This document shows, piece by piece, positions 37,256-48,251 of a stretch of DNA of 64,000 bases. How positions within the stretch are numbered: position 1 is the first letter of the stretch; each line of letters starts with the position of its first letter. Made by a program: the position numbers and the translations under genes. Under the pieces are notes generated by a model, which worked only from the letters and a program-made list of their open reading frames with translations, had not been told where the DNA came from and did no database searches. Location of the stretch: contig NZ_JACVVX010000001.1 of NCBI RefSeq assembly GCF_014534685.1, forward strand, positions 760,501 through 824,500. Reading direction: 5' to 3'. This DNA comes from Oryzicola mucosus. GTDB lineage: Bacteria; Pseudomonadota; Alphaproteobacteria; Rhizobiales; Rhizobiaceae.

Positions 37256-38521
37256 ATGCAGGAAATGAAACTTTCCGAGTTCAAGAATAAAAAGCCGCCG
37301 GAGCTGATCGCTTTTGCCGAATCGCTCGAGGTCGAAAACGCCAGCGTCATGCGCAAGCAGGAACTGATGTTCGCGATCCTGAAGAAGCTCGCAGGCAACG
37401 ATGTCGAGATCATCGGCGACGGTGTCGTCGAGGTGCTGCAGGACGGTTTCGGCTTTTTGCGGTCGGCCAACGCCAACTATCTTCCGGGTCCGGACGATAT
37501 CTACATATCGCCCTCGCAGATCCGCCGCTTCTCGCTGAAGACAGGCGATACGGTCGAAGGCCCGATCCGCAGCCCCAAGGAAGGCGAACGCTATTTCGCC
37601 CTTCTCAAGGTCAACACGATCAACTTCGACGATCCGGAAAAAATCCGGCACAAGATCCACTTCGACAATCTGACGCCGCTCTACCCGACCTCGCGGCTGA
37701 AGATGGAGGTCGAGAATCCGACAACCAAGGACATCTCGCCGCGTGTCGTCGATCTTGTGGCGCCGATCGGCAAGGGCCAACGCGCGCTGATCATCGCGCC
37801 GCCGCGGACCGGCAAGACGGTGCTGATGCAGAATATTGCGCATTCGATCGCCAAGAATCATCCCGAGTGCTACCTGATCGTGCTTCTGATCGACGAGCGC
37901 CCCGAGGAAGTGACCGACATGCAGCGTTCGGTCCAGGGCGAGGTCGTTTCCTCGACCTTCGACGAACCGGCCGTGCGCCACGTTCAGGTCGCGGAAATGG
38001 TCATCGAGAAGGCCAAGCGTCTGGTCGAGCATGGCCGCGACGTGGTCATTCTGCTCGATTCCATCACGCGCCTCGGCCGTGCCTACAACACCGTCGTGCC
38101 GTCATCTGGCAAGGTTCTGACCGGGGGTGTCGACGCCAACGCCCTGCAGCGTCCGAAGCGCTTCTTCGGCGCCGCGCGTAACATCGAGGAAGGCGGTTCG
38201 CTGACCATCATCGCAACCGCGCTGATCGACACCGGCAGCCGTATGGACGAGGTCATCTTCGAAGAGTTCAAGGGCACAGGCAATTCGGAAATTGTGCTGG
38301 ACCGCAAGGTCTCCGACAAGCGCATCTTCCCGGCCATGGATATCCTTAAGTCTGGTACCCGCAAGGAAGACCTGCTGGTCGCGCGTCAGGACCTGCAGAA
38401 AATCTTCGTGCTGCGCCGCATCCTTGCTCCGATGGGAACCACCGATGCGATCGAGTTCCTGATCGACAAGCTCAAACAGACTAAGACAAACGCCGACTTC
38501 TTCGATTCAATGAACACCTGA
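37256..38521 (+). CDS. rho: Transcription termination factor Rho
   Basis: This 421-residue hexameric RNA helicase ends Rho-dependent transcripts. It starts [22 protein letters not shown], has the cold-shock RNA-binding domain [17 protein letters not shown], Walker [11 protein letters not shown], and the Q/R loops [17 protein letters not shown] at 37256 matches the rhizobial N terminus; ATG at 37265 is an alternative with CAGGAA just upstream. The position next to hemE is conserved around alphaproteobacterial origins. Confidence 0.97.
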   Translation: MQEMKLSEFKNKKPPELIAFAESLEVENASVMRKQELMFAILKKLAGNDVEIIGDGVVEVLQDGFGFLRSANANYLPGPDDIYISPSQIRRFSLKTGDTVEGPIRSPKEGERYFALLKVNTINFDDPEKIRHKIHFDNLTPLYPTSRLKMEVENPTTKDISPRVVDLVAPIGKGQRALIIAPPRTGKTVLMQNIAHSIAKNHPECYLIVLLIDERPEEVTDMQRSVQGEVVSSTFDEPAVRHVQVAEMVIEKAKRLVEHGRDVVILLDSITRLGRAYNTVVPSSGKVLTGGVDANALQRPKRFFGAARNIEEGGSLTIIATALIDTGSRMDEVIFEEFKGTGNSEIVLDRKVSDKRIFPAMDILKSGTRKEDLLVARQDLQKIFVLRRILAPMGTTDAIEFLIDKLKQTKTNADFFDSMNT

Positions 38522-38566
38522 TCGGTTTGCTCAACGCGCTCCGTCAACGCTACGATATGCGAGATC

Positions 38567-38600
38567 AAAAAGGCCGGTGCATCGCGCATCGGCCTTTTTT
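38567..38600 (+). terminator. Intrinsic terminator of rho
   Basis: AAAAAGGCCG pairs with CGGCCTTTTT around a 13-base loop (GTGCATCGCGCAT), followed by a further T. It lies 45 bases beyond the rho stop. Confidence 0.9.
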
Positions 38601-38877
38601 ATCAGCTTGATATCTGAAGTTAGGCAGAGCGTTGGGCTACACTACCTTCCCTGCGGTTAGAGCAAGGTCTTTGGCATTTCGATTCGCTACCGAAACAAGC
38701 CGCTGCGACACTGCGATGCTTCATTTGCGAAGATTGGACAATGATAACGATCCAATGTCTTGCGAAACTCGGGTTCAGCAGCTGACAATTCAGGGCTGAA
38801 CTCATAGAACGTTGCGGCAAGATGGTAAGGCACGTGATGCTCGTCGCATGCCGCGGTTTACAGACAGAGAAGTCGGC
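38601..38877. other. Non-coding stretch between rho and mnmE
   Basis: No gene, DnaA-box cluster or tRNA is visible in these 277 bases. A loose inverted repeat ATTGGA...TCCAAT lies near 38735-38758. It presumably carries the mnmE promoter. CACGTG at 38831 lacks the flanks of a parS site. Confidence 0.6.
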
Positions 38878-40197
38878 ATGCAGTTTGAACAAACGATTTT
38901 TGCGCTCTCGAGCGGGCATCTGCCCTCCGGTGTTGCGATTATCCGTGTGTCAGGGCCTCATTGTCGATTCGTCACCGAAACGATCTCTGGCTCTCTGCCG
39001 GTCCCACGTCAGGCGCGTTACAATGCGCTGAGAGACCTGTGCGGCAATATCATCGATCACGGACTGACACTGTTCTTTCCAGCGCCGGGAAGTTTTACCG
39101 GCGAGGACGTCACAGAATTTCATGTGCATGGCGGTCGAGCTGTCGTTGCTGCTGTTTTGCAGTGCCTTTCTTCTTTTCCTGGCTGCCGCCACGCGGAAGC
39201 CGGCGAGTTTTCCCGTCGAGCATTTCTCAACGGCAAGATGGACCTTCTCGGCATTGAAGCGGTGGCCGACCTGATTTCCGCTGAGACAGAGGCGGAGCGC
39301 CGTTTTGCTGTTCAAAATTCGTCCGGTGTACAGGCCGATCTTTACAGCGGCTGGCGACGTCGGCTTATCCACGCGCGGGCCATGATCGAAGCGGAAATGG
39401 ATTTCAGCGATGAAGGAGACGTTCCCGGTTCGGTATCCGATAGTGTCTGGCAAGATATGGAAACCCTGGCGGGAGAGATAGAACGCCACACGACAGGCTT
39501 CCGGCGTGCGGAAATTATTCGGGAGGGTTTTGACGTTGTCATCGTCGGGGCTCCAAATGCTGGGAAGTCCAGCCTCCTGAACGCATTGCTGGAGCGAGAC
39601 GCCGCCATTGTTACAGATGAACCAGGGACCACGCGAGATCTCGTTGAGACGACTCTGGATATTGATGGAATCAAGGTTCGGCTGACAGACACTGCCGGTC
39701 TTCGTGATGGAGCAGGGAAAGTCGAGAGCATCGGGATCGAAAGGGCACGAAGGCGGGCTGAACAAGCCGATCTTGTATTATACATCCGCGAGGTGGACGA
39801 CCTTTCGGATCCCCTGCCATATGAAGGCGAAGGTGTCCTTCTTATCGGCTCCAAGATCGATATCCCAAGGCCTCGGCCAGTGACCGCCGAGCATGACTGT
39901 TTGATCTCGACCGTCACGGGAGAAGGGCTCGAAATACTTCGCTCCCTGATCTCCGCTCGCGCAAGTGCATCTCTTGGAGATAGAGGGGATGTTCTGCCCT
40001 CGCGGCTCAGGCATGTGGAGTTGCTAAGAGAGGCTGAGGTAGCAGTTCAGAAAGCTTTGGCTGATGAAACAAAGCCGTTGGAACTGAAAGCTGAAGATTT
40101 GCGGCAGGCTTCCGATGCTATTGGCCGCATCTCTGGGGCGGTGGACGTGGAAGACCTTCTCGACGTTATCTTTTCCCAGTTTTGCGTTGGAAAGTGA
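38878..40197 (+). CDS. mnmE: tRNA modification GTPase MnmE
   Basis: This 439-residue GTPase, with MnmG, installs the 5-carboxymethylaminomethyl group on wobble U34 of tRNAs. It has the folate-binding N-terminal domain (FALSSGHLPSGVAIIRVSGP), a long helical domain, and G-domain motifs GAPNAGKSSLLNALL and DTAGLRDG. It ends in the catalytic FCVGK. The start at 38878 has AGAGAAG upstream. Codon usage is less GC-biased than in the flanking 10 kb. The stop is immediately followed by parS-like bases. Confidence 0.96.
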   Translation: MQFEQTIFALSSGHLPSGVAIIRVSGPHCRFVTETISGSLPVPRQARYNALRDLCGNIIDHGLTLFFPAPGSFTGEDVTEFHVHGGRAVVAAVLQCLSSFPGCRHAEAGEFSRRAFLNGKMDLLGIEAVADLISAETEAERRFAVQNSSGVQADLYSGWRRRLIHARAMIEAEMDFSDEGDVPGSVSDSVWQDMETLAGEIERHTTGFRRAEIIREGFDVVIVGAPNAGKSSLLNALLERDAAIVTDEPGTTRDLVETTLDIDGIKVRLTDTAGLRDGAGKVESIGIERARRRAEQADLVLYIREVDDLSDPLPYEGEGVLLIGSKIDIPRPRPVTAEHDCLISTVTGEGLEILRSLISARASASLGDRGDVLPSRLRHVELLREAEVAVQKALADETKPLELKAEDLRQASDAIGRISGAVDVEDLLDVIFSQFCVGK

Positions 40198-40213
40198 TGA
40201 CTCACGTGAAACA
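40198..40213. promoter_or_regulatory. parS-like site at the mnmE stop
   Basis: TGACTCACGTGAAACA matches the parS consensus TGTTTCACGTGAAACA at 14 of 16 positions, and its right half is perfect. It starts right after the mnmE coding sequence. It lies 80 bases from a second, stronger site. Confidence 0.6.
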
Positions 40214-40277
40214 CGCAGTCATCTGCCAAGCTGAACTAGTTCATTTCAGCGTGAGATTACAACCATAGGGAGTCACG

Positions 40278-40293
40278 TGTTTCACGTGAAACC
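40278..40293. promoter_or_regulatory. parS site between mnmE and mnmG
   Basis: TGTTTCACGTGAAACC matches TGTTTCACGTGAAACA at 15 of 16 positions. It is intergenic, about 5 kb from the proposed oriC and 2.6 kb upstream of parA. This is the expected distance for ParB nucleation. Confidence 0.9.
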
Positions 40294-40353
40294 TGCGTCG
40301 CCTTGACTTGGCCGCTAAGAGGCGACATGTCTCCTGCAAGTAGGAATCGATCT

Positions 40354-42231
40354 ATGAGCAAGAAACACGACGTGATCGTTATTGGCGGTGGACATGCAGG
40401 CTGTGAGGCAGCGAGTGCCGCCGCACGGGCAGGCGCACGCACCGCGCTGGTCACGATGAGCCGTCATACCATCGGTGTGATGTCATGCAATCCGGCCATT
40501 GGCGGTCTCGGCAAAGGACATCTCGTTCGCGAAATCGACGCGATGGACGGCTTGATGGGGCGCGTTGCAGATGCTGCCGGCATTCAATTTCGTTTGCTTA
40601 ATCGCAGAAAGGGTCCAGCGGTCCGAGGCCCGCGAACGCAGGCGGATCGGAAGCTCTATAAAGATGCTATGCAGGCCGCTATTGCTGAGCAGGAAAGCCT
40701 TGAGGTTATAGAAGGCGAAGCGTTTGACATCGATATCAAAGACGGGCGTGTTGTTGGTGTCGTGCTTTCGGATGGCCGTCGCCTCTCCTGCGGTGCCGTT
40801 GTGCTGACCACCGGCACGTTTCTCGATGGCTTAATCCATATCGGTGAGCGTAAAATCAAGGCCGGGCGGATGAACGAGGACCCGTCCATAGGGCTCTCGC
40901 AGACGCTGAAGCGCGCTGGCTTTTCCTTGGGAAGACTCAAGACCGGGACCCCTCCCCGGCTCGATGGACGAACGATCGATTGGCGACAGCTCGAAACACA
41001 GGCAGCTGATGAAAGCCTAATGCCTTTCTCGCTGATGACGGATGTCATTCTCAATCGGCAAATTGAATGCGGCGTCACCCGGACGACGGGGCGCACCCAC
41101 CAGATCATCCGTGACAATCTGCATCGTTCGGCCATGTATTCCGGCTCGATTCAAGGGGTGGGGCCGCGCTATTGCCCGTCCATCGAAGACAAGATCGTCA
41201 AGTTCGGTGATCGTGACGGTCATCAGATATTTCTTGAACCTGAAGGCCTCGATGACGACACCGTCTATCCGAATGGGATATCGACATCGCTGCCAGAGGA
41301 CGTTCAGCGCGACCTTGTCGCGTCTATTCCTGGGCTAGAACATACGACGATCCTGCAACCCGGCTATGCCATCGAGTACGACCATATAGACCCGCGCGAA
41401 TTGGATGCTGGTCTTCAGACCAAACGCGTCGCTGGATTGTTCTTGGCGGGACAAATCAACGGCACGACTGGGTATGAAGAAGCTGCTGCCCAAGGCCTCG
41501 TAGCAGGCATAAACGCGGCGCGCCTTACCGGCGGCTCTTCAGCATTTCGGTTGAGCCGCACGGAAGCTTATATAGGGGTAATGATCGACGATCTCACCTC
41601 GCGGGGTGTCAGTGAGCCTTACCGCATGTTCACATCCCGTGCAGAATTTCGCCTCTCTCTGCGCGCGGATAATGCCGATGAACGGCTCACGCCATTGGCT
41701 TTAGGCCTCGGTATAGTATCGGAAGCGCGCGCTCTGCGATTTGGCGCGACACAGTCTCGTCTCGCTCACGCCCGGTCATTGCTACAAGCACGCGTCCTCT
41801 CCCCGAACGAAGCGCGCCGATACGGCCTTGAGGTCAACCAGGATGGCGTGCGGCGCAGTTTATACGAGTTGCTGGCCTATCCGTCGGTGGAACTGTCAGG
41901 TCTTTCCGCTGTGGAGAATGCTTTATCAGACTTGGACGCTAAGACCGCTGAGGCTATTGAAACGGAAGCGAAATATTTCGTCTATTTGAATCGGCAGCGT
42001 AACGATGCTGCGCTATTGCTGAAGGAAGAAGAGCGGCTCATCCCGCATACTCTCGTTTTCGACGATGTGCCCGGGCTTTCCAATGAGCTGCGTCAGAAGC
42101 TGTTGTTTCATAAGCCCACGAGCTTGGCGGCTGCCCGCAAAATTGAGGGAATGACGCCGGCGGCGCTGGCCATTATCCTTGCTTCTGTTCGGTATCACGA
42201 ACGACTTACTGAGCAAGGTGTGGCAGCGTGA
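40354..42231 (+). CDS. mnmG: tRNA modification enzyme MnmG (GidA)
   Basis: This 625-residue FAD protein works with MnmE on U34. It has the dinucleotide-binding [14 protein letters not shown], the [21 protein letters not shown] block, [11 protein letters not shown], and the C-terminal [14 protein letters not shown]. The start at 40354 has AGGAA 9 bases upstream; an ATG at 40327 would add nine residues. The stop overlaps the rsmG start by 4 bases (GTGA). Confidence 0.96.
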   Translation: MSKKHDVIVIGGGHAGCEAASAAARAGARTALVTMSRHTIGVMSCNPAIGGLGKGHLVREIDAMDGLMGRVADAAGIQFRLLNRRKGPAVRGPRTQADRKLYKDAMQAAIAEQESLEVIEGEAFDIDIKDGRVVGVVLSDGRRLSCGAVVLTTGTFLDGLIHIGERKIKAGRMNEDPSIGLSQTLKRAGFSLGRLKTGTPPRLDGRTIDWRQLETQAADESLMPFSLMTDVILNRQIECGVTRTTGRTHQIIRDNLHRSAMYSGSIQGVGPRYCPSIEDKIVKFGDRDGHQIFLEPEGLDDDTVYPNGISTSLPEDVQRDLVASIPGLEHTTILQPGYAIEYDHIDPRELDAGLQTKRVAGLFLAGQINGTTGYEEAAAQGLVAGINAARLTGGSSAFRLSRTEAYIGVMIDDLTSRGVSEPYRMFTSRAEFRLSLRADNADERLTPLALGLGIVSEARALRFGATQSRLAHARSLLQARVLSPNEARRYGLEVNQDGVRRSLYELLAYPSVELSGLSAVENALSDLDAKTAEAIETEAKYFVYLNRQRNDAALLLKEEERLIPHTLVFDDVPGLSNELRQKLLFHKPTSLAAARKIEGMTPAALAIILASVRYHERLTEQGVAA

Positions 42232-42860
42232 AAAGTGAATCGTTCCAAAGCCTGGTGGATATAGCCGGGCCAGTTTCACGTGAAACATTCGAGCGCTTGA
42301 CTCTCTTCAAATCATCATTCCTGAAATGGGCAAATCGAATCAATCTCGTAGCACCTTCGACCTTTTCGGACATCTGGCAGCGACACATTCTCGACAGTGC
42401 GCAGGTTCTTCCTCTTGCCGGCCCTGCTACTCGATGGCTGGATCTCGGCTCGGGCGGTGGTTTTCCAGGGCTCGTTCTGGCCCTACTTCTACGGCAACGG
42501 GATGGGGCTCGGGTCGATCTTGTCGAGAGCAACCGTAAAAAATGCGGGTTTCTCCAGGCGATGATTGGTGAATTCGACCTCCCCGCAACAGTTCATCCGG
42601 TCCGAATCGAGGATGCAGTTAAGAACGTCGCGGCGCCGGAAGTTGTCACTGCCCGTGCCTTGGCGCCTTTGCCGCTTTTACTCGATCTTTCCAGTCCCTG
42701 GCTGACGTCCGGGGCGGTCGCCTTCTTCCATAAAGGCCGGGATTATCGCGCTGAGCTGGTAGAAAGCGCTCATCACTGGCGATTCGATCTGGTAGAACAC
42801 ACGGGCAGGATCGATGCTGACAGCGTTGTCCTCGAGATTCGCAATCTGCGCAGGCTTTAG
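42228..42860 (+). CDS. rsmG: 16S rRNA m7G527 methyltransferase RsmG (GidB)
   Basis: This 210-residue methyltransferase modifies G527 of 16S rRNA with SAM. It starts with a GTG and has the motif [16 protein letters not shown] for SAM and [11 protein letters not shown] after it. The parS-like 42272-42287 lies in its 5' region and is decoded as part of the protein ([10 protein letters not shown]). It is conserved between mnmG and parA in many bacteria. Confidence 0.95.
   Translation: MKSESFQSLVDIAGPVSRETFERLTLFKSSFLKWANRINLVAPSTFSDIWQRHILDSAQVLPLAGPATRWLDLGSGGGFPGLVLALLLRQRDGARVDLVESNRKKCGFLQAMIGEFDLPATVHPVRIEDAVKNVAAPEVVTARALAPLPLLLDLSSPWLTSGAVAFFHKGRDYRAELVESAHHWRFDLVEHTGRIDADSVVLEIRNLRRL
42272..42287. 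promoter_or_regulatory. parS site inside rsmG
   Basis: AGTTTCACGTGAAACA matches TGTTTCACGTGAAACA at 15 of 16 positions, with only the first base different. It encodes VSRET, a sequence often seen in RsmG proteins of bacteria with parS here. It is 600 bases before parA. Confidence 0.88.
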
Positions 42861-42872
42861 GCTGCAAATCTC

Positions 42873-43703
42873 ATGAATGGTCAAACCGAGCCGGCAGGCA
42901 AACGTATGAATATTCGTCCAAGAATCATAACCGTCGCCAATCAGAAGGGCGGAGTGGGTAAGACCACTACTGCAATCAACCTTGCGACAGCGCTCGCGGC
43001 TATTGGCGAAAAGGTGCTGGTAATCGATCTCGATCCTCAGGGTAATGCTAGCACCGGGCTTGGCATTGATCGACGCGACCGCCCCGTGTCGTCCTATGAT
43101 GTTCTGACTGGAGAGCTTAATATTGAGCAGGCGGTGATGGCGACGGCGGTTCCCGGTCTGTTTCTCATCCCTTCGACCATGGATCTTCTCGGCGTGGAGA
43201 TGGAAATAGCCTCCCAGCCGGACCGCGTGCTCAAGCTCCGCAATGCATTGCGTGCGGCCACGGCGCGCGGCGTTGGTTTCAGCTATGTACTCATCGATTG
43301 CCCTCCATCGTTGAATCTTTTAACTTTAAATTCGATGGCGGCTGCAGATTCGGTGCTCGTTCCCTTGCAATGCGAGTTCTTTGCCCTTGAGGGCTTGAGC
43401 CAGCTTCTTGAGACAGTGAATCAGGTCCGAGGTTCTATCAACCCTGATTTGATTATCCAGGGCATCGTCCTCACCATGTATGACGGCCGGAACAATCTCG
43501 CCAACCAGGTGGTAGACGATGTGCGGGCGCATATGGGGGAAAAGGTCTACGAGACTGTTATTCCTCGCAACGTCCGCATCTCTGAAGCCCCTTCTTACGG
43601 CAAGCCGGCCATTCTCTATGATCTGAAATGTTCAGGCAGCCAAGCCTATCTGCAATTGGCGTCTGAGGTTATCCGACGTGAACGCAAGTTGCGTGCGGCA
43701 TGA
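42873..43703 (+). CDS. parA: Chromosome partitioning ATPase ParA
   Basis: This 276-residue deviant-Walker ATPase moves ParB-bound origins. It has IITVANQKGGVGKTTTAINLA, a signature KGGVGKTT, VIDLDPQGNASTGLG, and YVLIDCPPSLNLLTLNSMAAAD. The ATG at 42873 would add 11 residues before a second ATG at 42906 (MNIRPRII); either may be used, as neither has a clear ribosome site. It stands 12 bases after rsmG and 30 bases before parB. Confidence 0.95.
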   Translation: MNGQTEPAGKRMNIRPRIITVANQKGGVGKTTTAINLATALAAIGEKVLVIDLDPQGNASTGLGIDRRDRPVSSYDVLTGELNIEQAVMATAVPGLFLIPSTMDLLGVEMEIASQPDRVLKLRNALRAATARGVGFSYVLIDCPPSLNLLTLNSMAAADSVLVPLQCEFFALEGLSQLLETVNQVRGSINPDLIIQGIVLTMYDGRNNLANQVVDDVRAHMGEKVYETVIPRNVRISEAPSYGKPAILYDLKCSGSQAYLQLASEVIRRERKLRAA

Positions 43704-43733
43704 TCGATTCGGACTCGAAACAAAAGCTTAGCA

Positions 43734-44663
43734 ATGGTTGATGACAAGATGAACGAAGATATCTCCCGGAAAAGGCTTGGCCGCGGTCTAGCCGCCCTGA
43801 TCGGCGAGATGGACAAGCCTGCGGAACAGGCGCCGGTGGCGCCCGCCGACGGGAAGGTTCCGATCGAGTTCATCACGCCCAACCCTAAGAATCCTCGCCG
43901 CACTTTTCCTGAGACGGAATTGGCCGATCTGGCCCAGTCGATTCGCGAGCACGGTCTCGTCCAGCCTGTCGTGGTCCGGACAGCTGCGGGCCAGACCGGC
44001 CGATATGAAATTATAGCTGGTGAACGCCGGTGGCGGGCATCGCAACGCGCGGGTCTTTCTGAAATCCCGGTCATTGTCCGTGAAGTCAACGATCGGACCG
44101 CGCTCGAACTCGCGATTATCGAAAACGTTCAGCGCGCTGATCTCAATGCGATTGAAGAGGCGGCCGGCTACCAGCAACTCATTGACGATCATAATTATAC
44201 ACAGGCTGATCTCGGTCAGGTGATCGGCAAGAGCCGTAGCCATGTCGCCAACACGCTGCGGCTGCTCAAGCTTCCAGCGGTCATTCGCGATATGCTGGTC
44301 AATGGCGACCTGTCGGCTGGCCATGCGCGCGCGCTGGTGACAACTGCCGATCCAGCCGGCCTGGCAAAACGGATCGTCGAGGAAGGGCTTTCCGTCCGGC
44401 AGGTAGAGGCTTTGGTTCAGATGCCTGTCGACCGGCAAGAGGATGCGGATGTTGTTCGTGCGCGCCCGGAAAAAGACGCTGACACGATCGCATTGGAAAA
44501 GCTGTTATCGGACGTTATCGGCATGCGGGTCGCCATCGCCCATAAGCAGAAGGGCGGCGAGATCAAGATCGCCTACACGTCGCTGGAACAACTCGACGAT
44601 GTCTGCCGGCGCCTGAAGGGCAGCGAGGCTACTGTCAGCACGCCGCGGGTCCGCGAACTCTGA
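43734..44663 (+). CDS. parB: Chromosome partitioning protein ParB
   Basis: This 309-residue CTP-dependent clamp binds parS and spreads. It has ISRKRLGRGLAALIG near the N terminus, the CTPase motif EIIAGERRWRASQRAG, ALIIENVQRADLNAIEEA-like sequence, and the HTH IGKSRSHVANTLRLL. ATG at 43734 or the in-frame ATG at 43749 can start it. It is the cognate reader of the parS sites listed here. Confidence 0.96.
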   Translation: MVDDKMNEDISRKRLGRGLAALIGEMDKPAEQAPVAPADGKVPIEFITPNPKNPRRTFPETELADLAQSIREHGLVQPVVVRTAAGQTGRYEIIAGERRWRASQRAGLSEIPVIVREVNDRTALELAIIENVQRADLNAIEEAAGYQQLIDDHNYTQADLGQVIGKSRSHVANTLRLLKLPAVIRDMLVNGDLSAGHARALVTTADPAGLAKRIVEEGLSVRQVEALVQMPVDRQEDADVVRARPEKDADTIALEKLLSDVIGMRVAIAHKQKGGEIKIAYTSLEQLDDVCRRLKGSEATVSTPRVREL

Positions 44664-44673
44664 GAGATGGTAA

Positions 44674-45723
44674 TCAGCGGCTGCGTTGGGCCCGGCGCGC
44701 GCCTTCGACCGCGAGCGCGAGTAGAGCCTGGCGCGTTAGTGCAATTGCAAGGTCCGCGCGTTGGCGACTTTGCAAAGTCGTCGCCTGCAACCGCTCCAGT
44801 GCCCGGCCGAGGCCTTCGCCGTTCCAGCGTGTGATCGCTCGCTCCACCGCTTTTTTTCGACCGTAAAACACTGGTGGGCGTTGGGCAGCCACGACGCTCG
44901 ATGCGCTGCTCAGGCGCTTTTCCATCTCGCCACGCATAGCATGAAGCGACTGGACATAGCGTATCGCCGCGCCAAGCAACTGCCCGGCTTGACTGGGCGT
45001 CTGGCACTGGCGGGTGAAGGCGGTGTCGAAGGTCTGAATATCTCCATCCAGGGCAGCATCTATCGCTTCGTCCATGGACAGCGCTGCGACATCCCCCGTC
45101 ATGGACTTGACGTCGTCCAGCGTGACCTCGCCCTTGTCGAGGGCGTAGAGCGCTAGTTTCTGCACCTCGCCGCGCGACGCAAGCCGGTCGCCGCCGAGAT
45201 TGGCGCGAAGCGCCTGGCGGGCGTCCAGACTGATGGAAAGCCCAGCCTTCTGCATCTCATCGTCGATGATGGTTTCGATCTCGCGTGTCTCGTCGGCGTA
45301 ACACGGCAGCGCCATGCCACAGAACGCGCCCTCGACCACCGTTCGCAGCGCCACACCCTTCTTCAGGTCGCCGCCCTCGATCAGCACGATGGCGTCTGGC
45401 TGGGGTTCGGCCGCGAGTAGCTTTACCGCATCCGAGATAGCCTTCTGGATGCCGGCATTGCGCAGCCAGACAAGGCGCCGCGTGGCAAACATCGGCACGG
45501 TGCGTACTTCGTCGATCAGCCTGCCGGCATCCTTGTCGATCTCGGAGGCATCAAGCTTGATGACGGAGAACGGGTCGTCCAGTGGCAACCCGGACTTTTC
45601 GGCAAAAATTCTAGCGCGTTCCGAGACCAGCCCACGATCGGGGCCGTAGAGCAGGACGATCGAGACCTCGGACGATGGCCGGGCCAGCCAGGATTCGACC
45701 TCGTGAGCTTTCTTCTGTGCCAT
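44674..45723 (-). CDS. holA: DNA polymerase III delta subunit HolA
   Basis: This 349-residue AAA+-like clamp-loader subunit opens the beta ring. The N terminus MAQKKAHEVESWLARP leads to VLLYGPDRGLVSERA, the degenerate P-loop of HolA. DDPFSVIKLDASEIDKDAGRLIDEVRTVPMF follows. The ATG at 45723 has GGAG 5 bases before it. It is convergent with parB, with 10 bases between the stops. Confidence 0.93.
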   Translation of the reverse strand: MAQKKAHEVESWLARPSSEVSIVLLYGPDRGLVSERARIFAEKSGLPLDDPFSVIKLDASEIDKDAGRLIDEVRTVPMFATRRLVWLRNAGIQKAISDAVKLLAAEPQPDAIVLIEGGDLKKGVALRTVVEGAFCGMALPCYADETREIETIIDDEMQKAGLSISLDARQALRANLGGDRLASRGEVQKLALYALDKGEVTLDDVKSMTGDVAALSMDEAIDAALDGDIQTFDTAFTRQCQTPSQAGQLLGAAIRYVQSLHAMRGEMEKRLSSASSVVAAQRPPVFYGRKKAVERAITRWNGEGLGRALERLQATTLQSRQRADLAIALTRQALLALAVEGARRAQRSR

Positions 45724-45769
45724 GCCGCTCCGTACCACACGGCCGGCTAGGGCCGCATGGCTTTTTTCG

Positions 45770-48079
45770 CTATTTGCGCTTGAAGGCGTCGGCCAGCGCC
45801 GAGCCGAAGGAGCCTTGCGCCGCTGCCGGCTGTTGGCCCTTGGGTTTGGCTGCGGACGGCTTGAACGAGCCCGGCCTGTCACGCTGTTGCGGCTCGGGCT
45901 TAGCACCTCCATCCGCCTGCTTGCGCATGGTCAGCCCGATGCGCTTGCGCGGAACGTCGACCTCGACCACACGCACCTTGACCACGTCGCCGGCCTTGAC
46001 CACCTCGTGCGGATCCTTGACGAAACGGTCGGCAAGCTGGGAAACATGGACCAGCCCATCCTGGTGCACGCCGATATCGACGAAGGCGCCGAAAGCGGCG
46101 ACGTTGGTCACCGTGCCTTCCAACAGCATGCCGGGCTTGAGATCCTTGATGTCGTCGACGCCGTCGGCGAAGGTCGCGGTCTTGAAGCTCGGTCGCGGGT
46201 CGCGGCCCGGCTTTTCCAGTTCGGCGATAATGTCCTTGACCGTCGGCAGGCCGAACCGGTCGTCGACGAAGACGCGGGGGTCGAGCGTCTTGAGGGCGGC
46301 GCTGTCGCCCATCAGTGCGCGCACATCGCGGCCGCAGGCGGCAACGATTTTCTTGGCGACGCCATAGGCCTCGGGGTGAACGGACGAGGCGTCCAGCGGC
46401 TCCTTGCCGTCGCGGATGCGCAGGAAGCCGGCGCATTGCTCGAAGGCGCGCTGGCCTAGCCGAGGTACCTCCATCAGGCCCTTGCGCGTCTGGAACGGTC
46501 CGGTGCGGTCACGATAGGCGACGACGGCTTCGGCCAGCGAGGCGCCGAGGCCGGAGACCCGGGCCAGCAGCGGAGCCGAGGCGGTGTTGAGATCGACGCC
46601 AACGGCGTTCACCGCGTCCTCGACAACGGCTTCCAGCGAGCGGCCGAGGCGGTATTGGTCGACATCGTGCTGATACTGTCCCACGCCGATGGACTTTGGT
46701 TCGATCTTGACCAGTTCTGCCAAGGGATCTTGCAGGCGGCGGGCGATCGACACCGCACCGCGCAACGAGACGTCGAGATTGGGGAATTCGGTCGCCGCCG
46801 CCTGCGAGGCGGAATAGACCGATGCACCGGCCTCGGACACAATGACCTTTGTGGGTTTGGGGGCAGGCAGGTCTGTCAGCATGTCGGCGACCAGCCGTTC
46901 TGTCTCACGGCTGCCGGTGCCGTTGCCGATGGCGACAAGCTCTACCTTGTGCTTGCGGATCAGTGAGGCGAGTTCCGACTGCGCGCCGCGCAGGTCGTTT
47001 CTCGGCGGAAAGGGATAGACGGTGGCGGTGTCGAGCAGCTTGCCGGTGCCATCGACGACGGCCACCTTGACGCCGGTGCGAATGCCCGGGTCGAGCCCGA
47101 TGGTGGTGCGCGAGCCGGCGGGGGCTGCGAGGAGCAGGTCCTTGAGGTTGCGCGAGAAGACGTGGATAGCCTCTTCCTCGGCGCGCTCGCGTAGGTCGCG
47201 CATCAGGTCGAGCGACAGGGATAGCGATAGTTTTACCCGCCAGGTCCAGCTTGCGACCTCCCGGAGCCAGACATTGCCGGGCTCGCTGCCGCCGATCCTG
47301 TAGGCGGCGGCGATGATACGGTCGACCGGCTTGACCGGGCTTGAGTCGTCAGTGTCGACTTCTATGTCGAGCGCCAGAAAATCCTCGTTGCGACCGCGCA
47401 GCATGGCGAGCGCGCGGTGGCCGGCGACAGTCGACCATTTTTCGACATGGTCGAAATAGTCGGAAAACTTGGCGCCGGCTTCCTGCTTGCCGTCGACTAC
47501 CCGAGAGCGCAGCACGGCCCTGTCCTTCATGTGGGCGCGAAGGGCACGCAGCAGGTCGGCATTCTCCGTCATGCCCTCTGCAACAATGTCGCGCGCACCT
47601 TCCAGCGCCGTCTTCACGTCCGGCACCGCTTCCGTGATGTAGGCGGCGGCAAGTTCGGCTGGCGCCAGTCTTCGGTCGGTAAGGATGGCATCGGCAAGCG
47701 CCCCCAATCCGCGCTCGCGGGCAATTTCCGCCTTGGTCCTGCGCTTGGGCTTATAGGGGAGGTAGATATCCTCGAGCTCCGCCTTGGTCGTGGACGCAGC
47801 GAGCTTCACGGCCAGTTCGTCGGTCATCTTGCCCTGACCGGTGATGGAGTCGACGATGGAGCTGCGCCGGGCATCGAGTTCGCGCAGATAAACAAGGCGC
47901 TCCGACAGGGTGCGCAATTGCGTGTCGTCGAGGCCGCCCGTGACTTCTTTGCGGTAACGGGCGACGAAGGGAACGGTCGCGCCTTCGTCGAGAAGCCCGA
48001 TCGCTGCAGCGGCCTGTTCTGGCCGGGCTTTGATCTCGGCTGCGATAAGGGTGGCGATGCGCCTGGTGTCTGAAGCCAT
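45770..48079 (-). CDS. tex: Transcription accessory protein Tex
   Basis: This 769-residue RNA-binding protein has an N-terminal Tex domain with [23 protein letters not shown], a YqgF-like RNase H fold ([16 protein letters not shown]), two HhH motifs ([17 protein letters not shown]-like), and a C-terminal S1 domain. It carries [27 protein letters not shown]. Function is linked to transcription or translation fidelity. The ATG at 48079 gives the usual family N terminus; an earlier ATG is open but unconserved. Confidence 0.94.
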   Translation of the reverse strand: MASDTRRIATLIAAEIKARPEQAAAAIGLLDEGATVPFVARYRKEVTGGLDDTQLRTLSERLVYLRELDARRSSIVDSITGQGKMTDELAVKLAASTTKAELEDIYLPYKPKRRTKAEIARERGLGALADAILTDRRLAPAELAAAYITEAVPDVKTALEGARDIVAEGMTENADLLRALRAHMKDRAVLRSRVVDGKQEAGAKFSDYFDHVEKWSTVAGHRALAMLRGRNEDFLALDIEVDTDDSSPVKPVDRIIAAAYRIGGSEPGNVWLREVASWTWRVKLSLSLSLDLMRDLRERAEEEAIHVFSRNLKDLLLAAPAGSRTTIGLDPGIRTGVKVAVVDGTGKLLDTATVYPFPPRNDLRGAQSELASLIRKHKVELVAIGNGTGSRETERLVADMLTDLPAPKPTKVIVSEAGASVYSASQAAATEFPNLDVSLRGAVSIARRLQDPLAELVKIEPKSIGVGQYQHDVDQYRLGRSLEAVVEDAVNAVGVDLNTASAPLLARVSGLGASLAEAVVAYRDRTGPFQTRKGLMEVPRLGQRAFEQCAGFLRIRDGKEPLDASSVHPEAYGVAKKIVAACGRDVRALMGDSAALKTLDPRVFVDDRFGLPTVKDIIAELEKPGRDPRPSFKTATFADGVDDIKDLKPGMLLEGTVTNVAAFGAFVDIGVHQDGLVHVSQLADRFVKDPHEVVKAGDVVKVRVVEVDVPRKRIGLTMRKQADGGAKPEPQQRDRPGSFKPSAAKPKGQQPAAAQGSFGSALADAFKRK

Positions 48080-48251
48080 AAGTATCCGAACCTGTTGAAG
48101 CGGTGCGACCTTAGTCGCTTGCGAGGGCGAGGCCAAATGCCGAATCGATTCCTGACTGAGCGATTCCACAGATGTCCGCGATGCGGCAATTGGCACGAGG
48201 CAGTGACTTATCTTTGGCGCTAGAAGAAAACAGCGTAACAAGGAGCTGACG

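Noticed and set aside
38831-38836. CACGTG core before mnmE
   Set aside because: Outer bases do not match parS (AGG/ATG), so it is likely chance.
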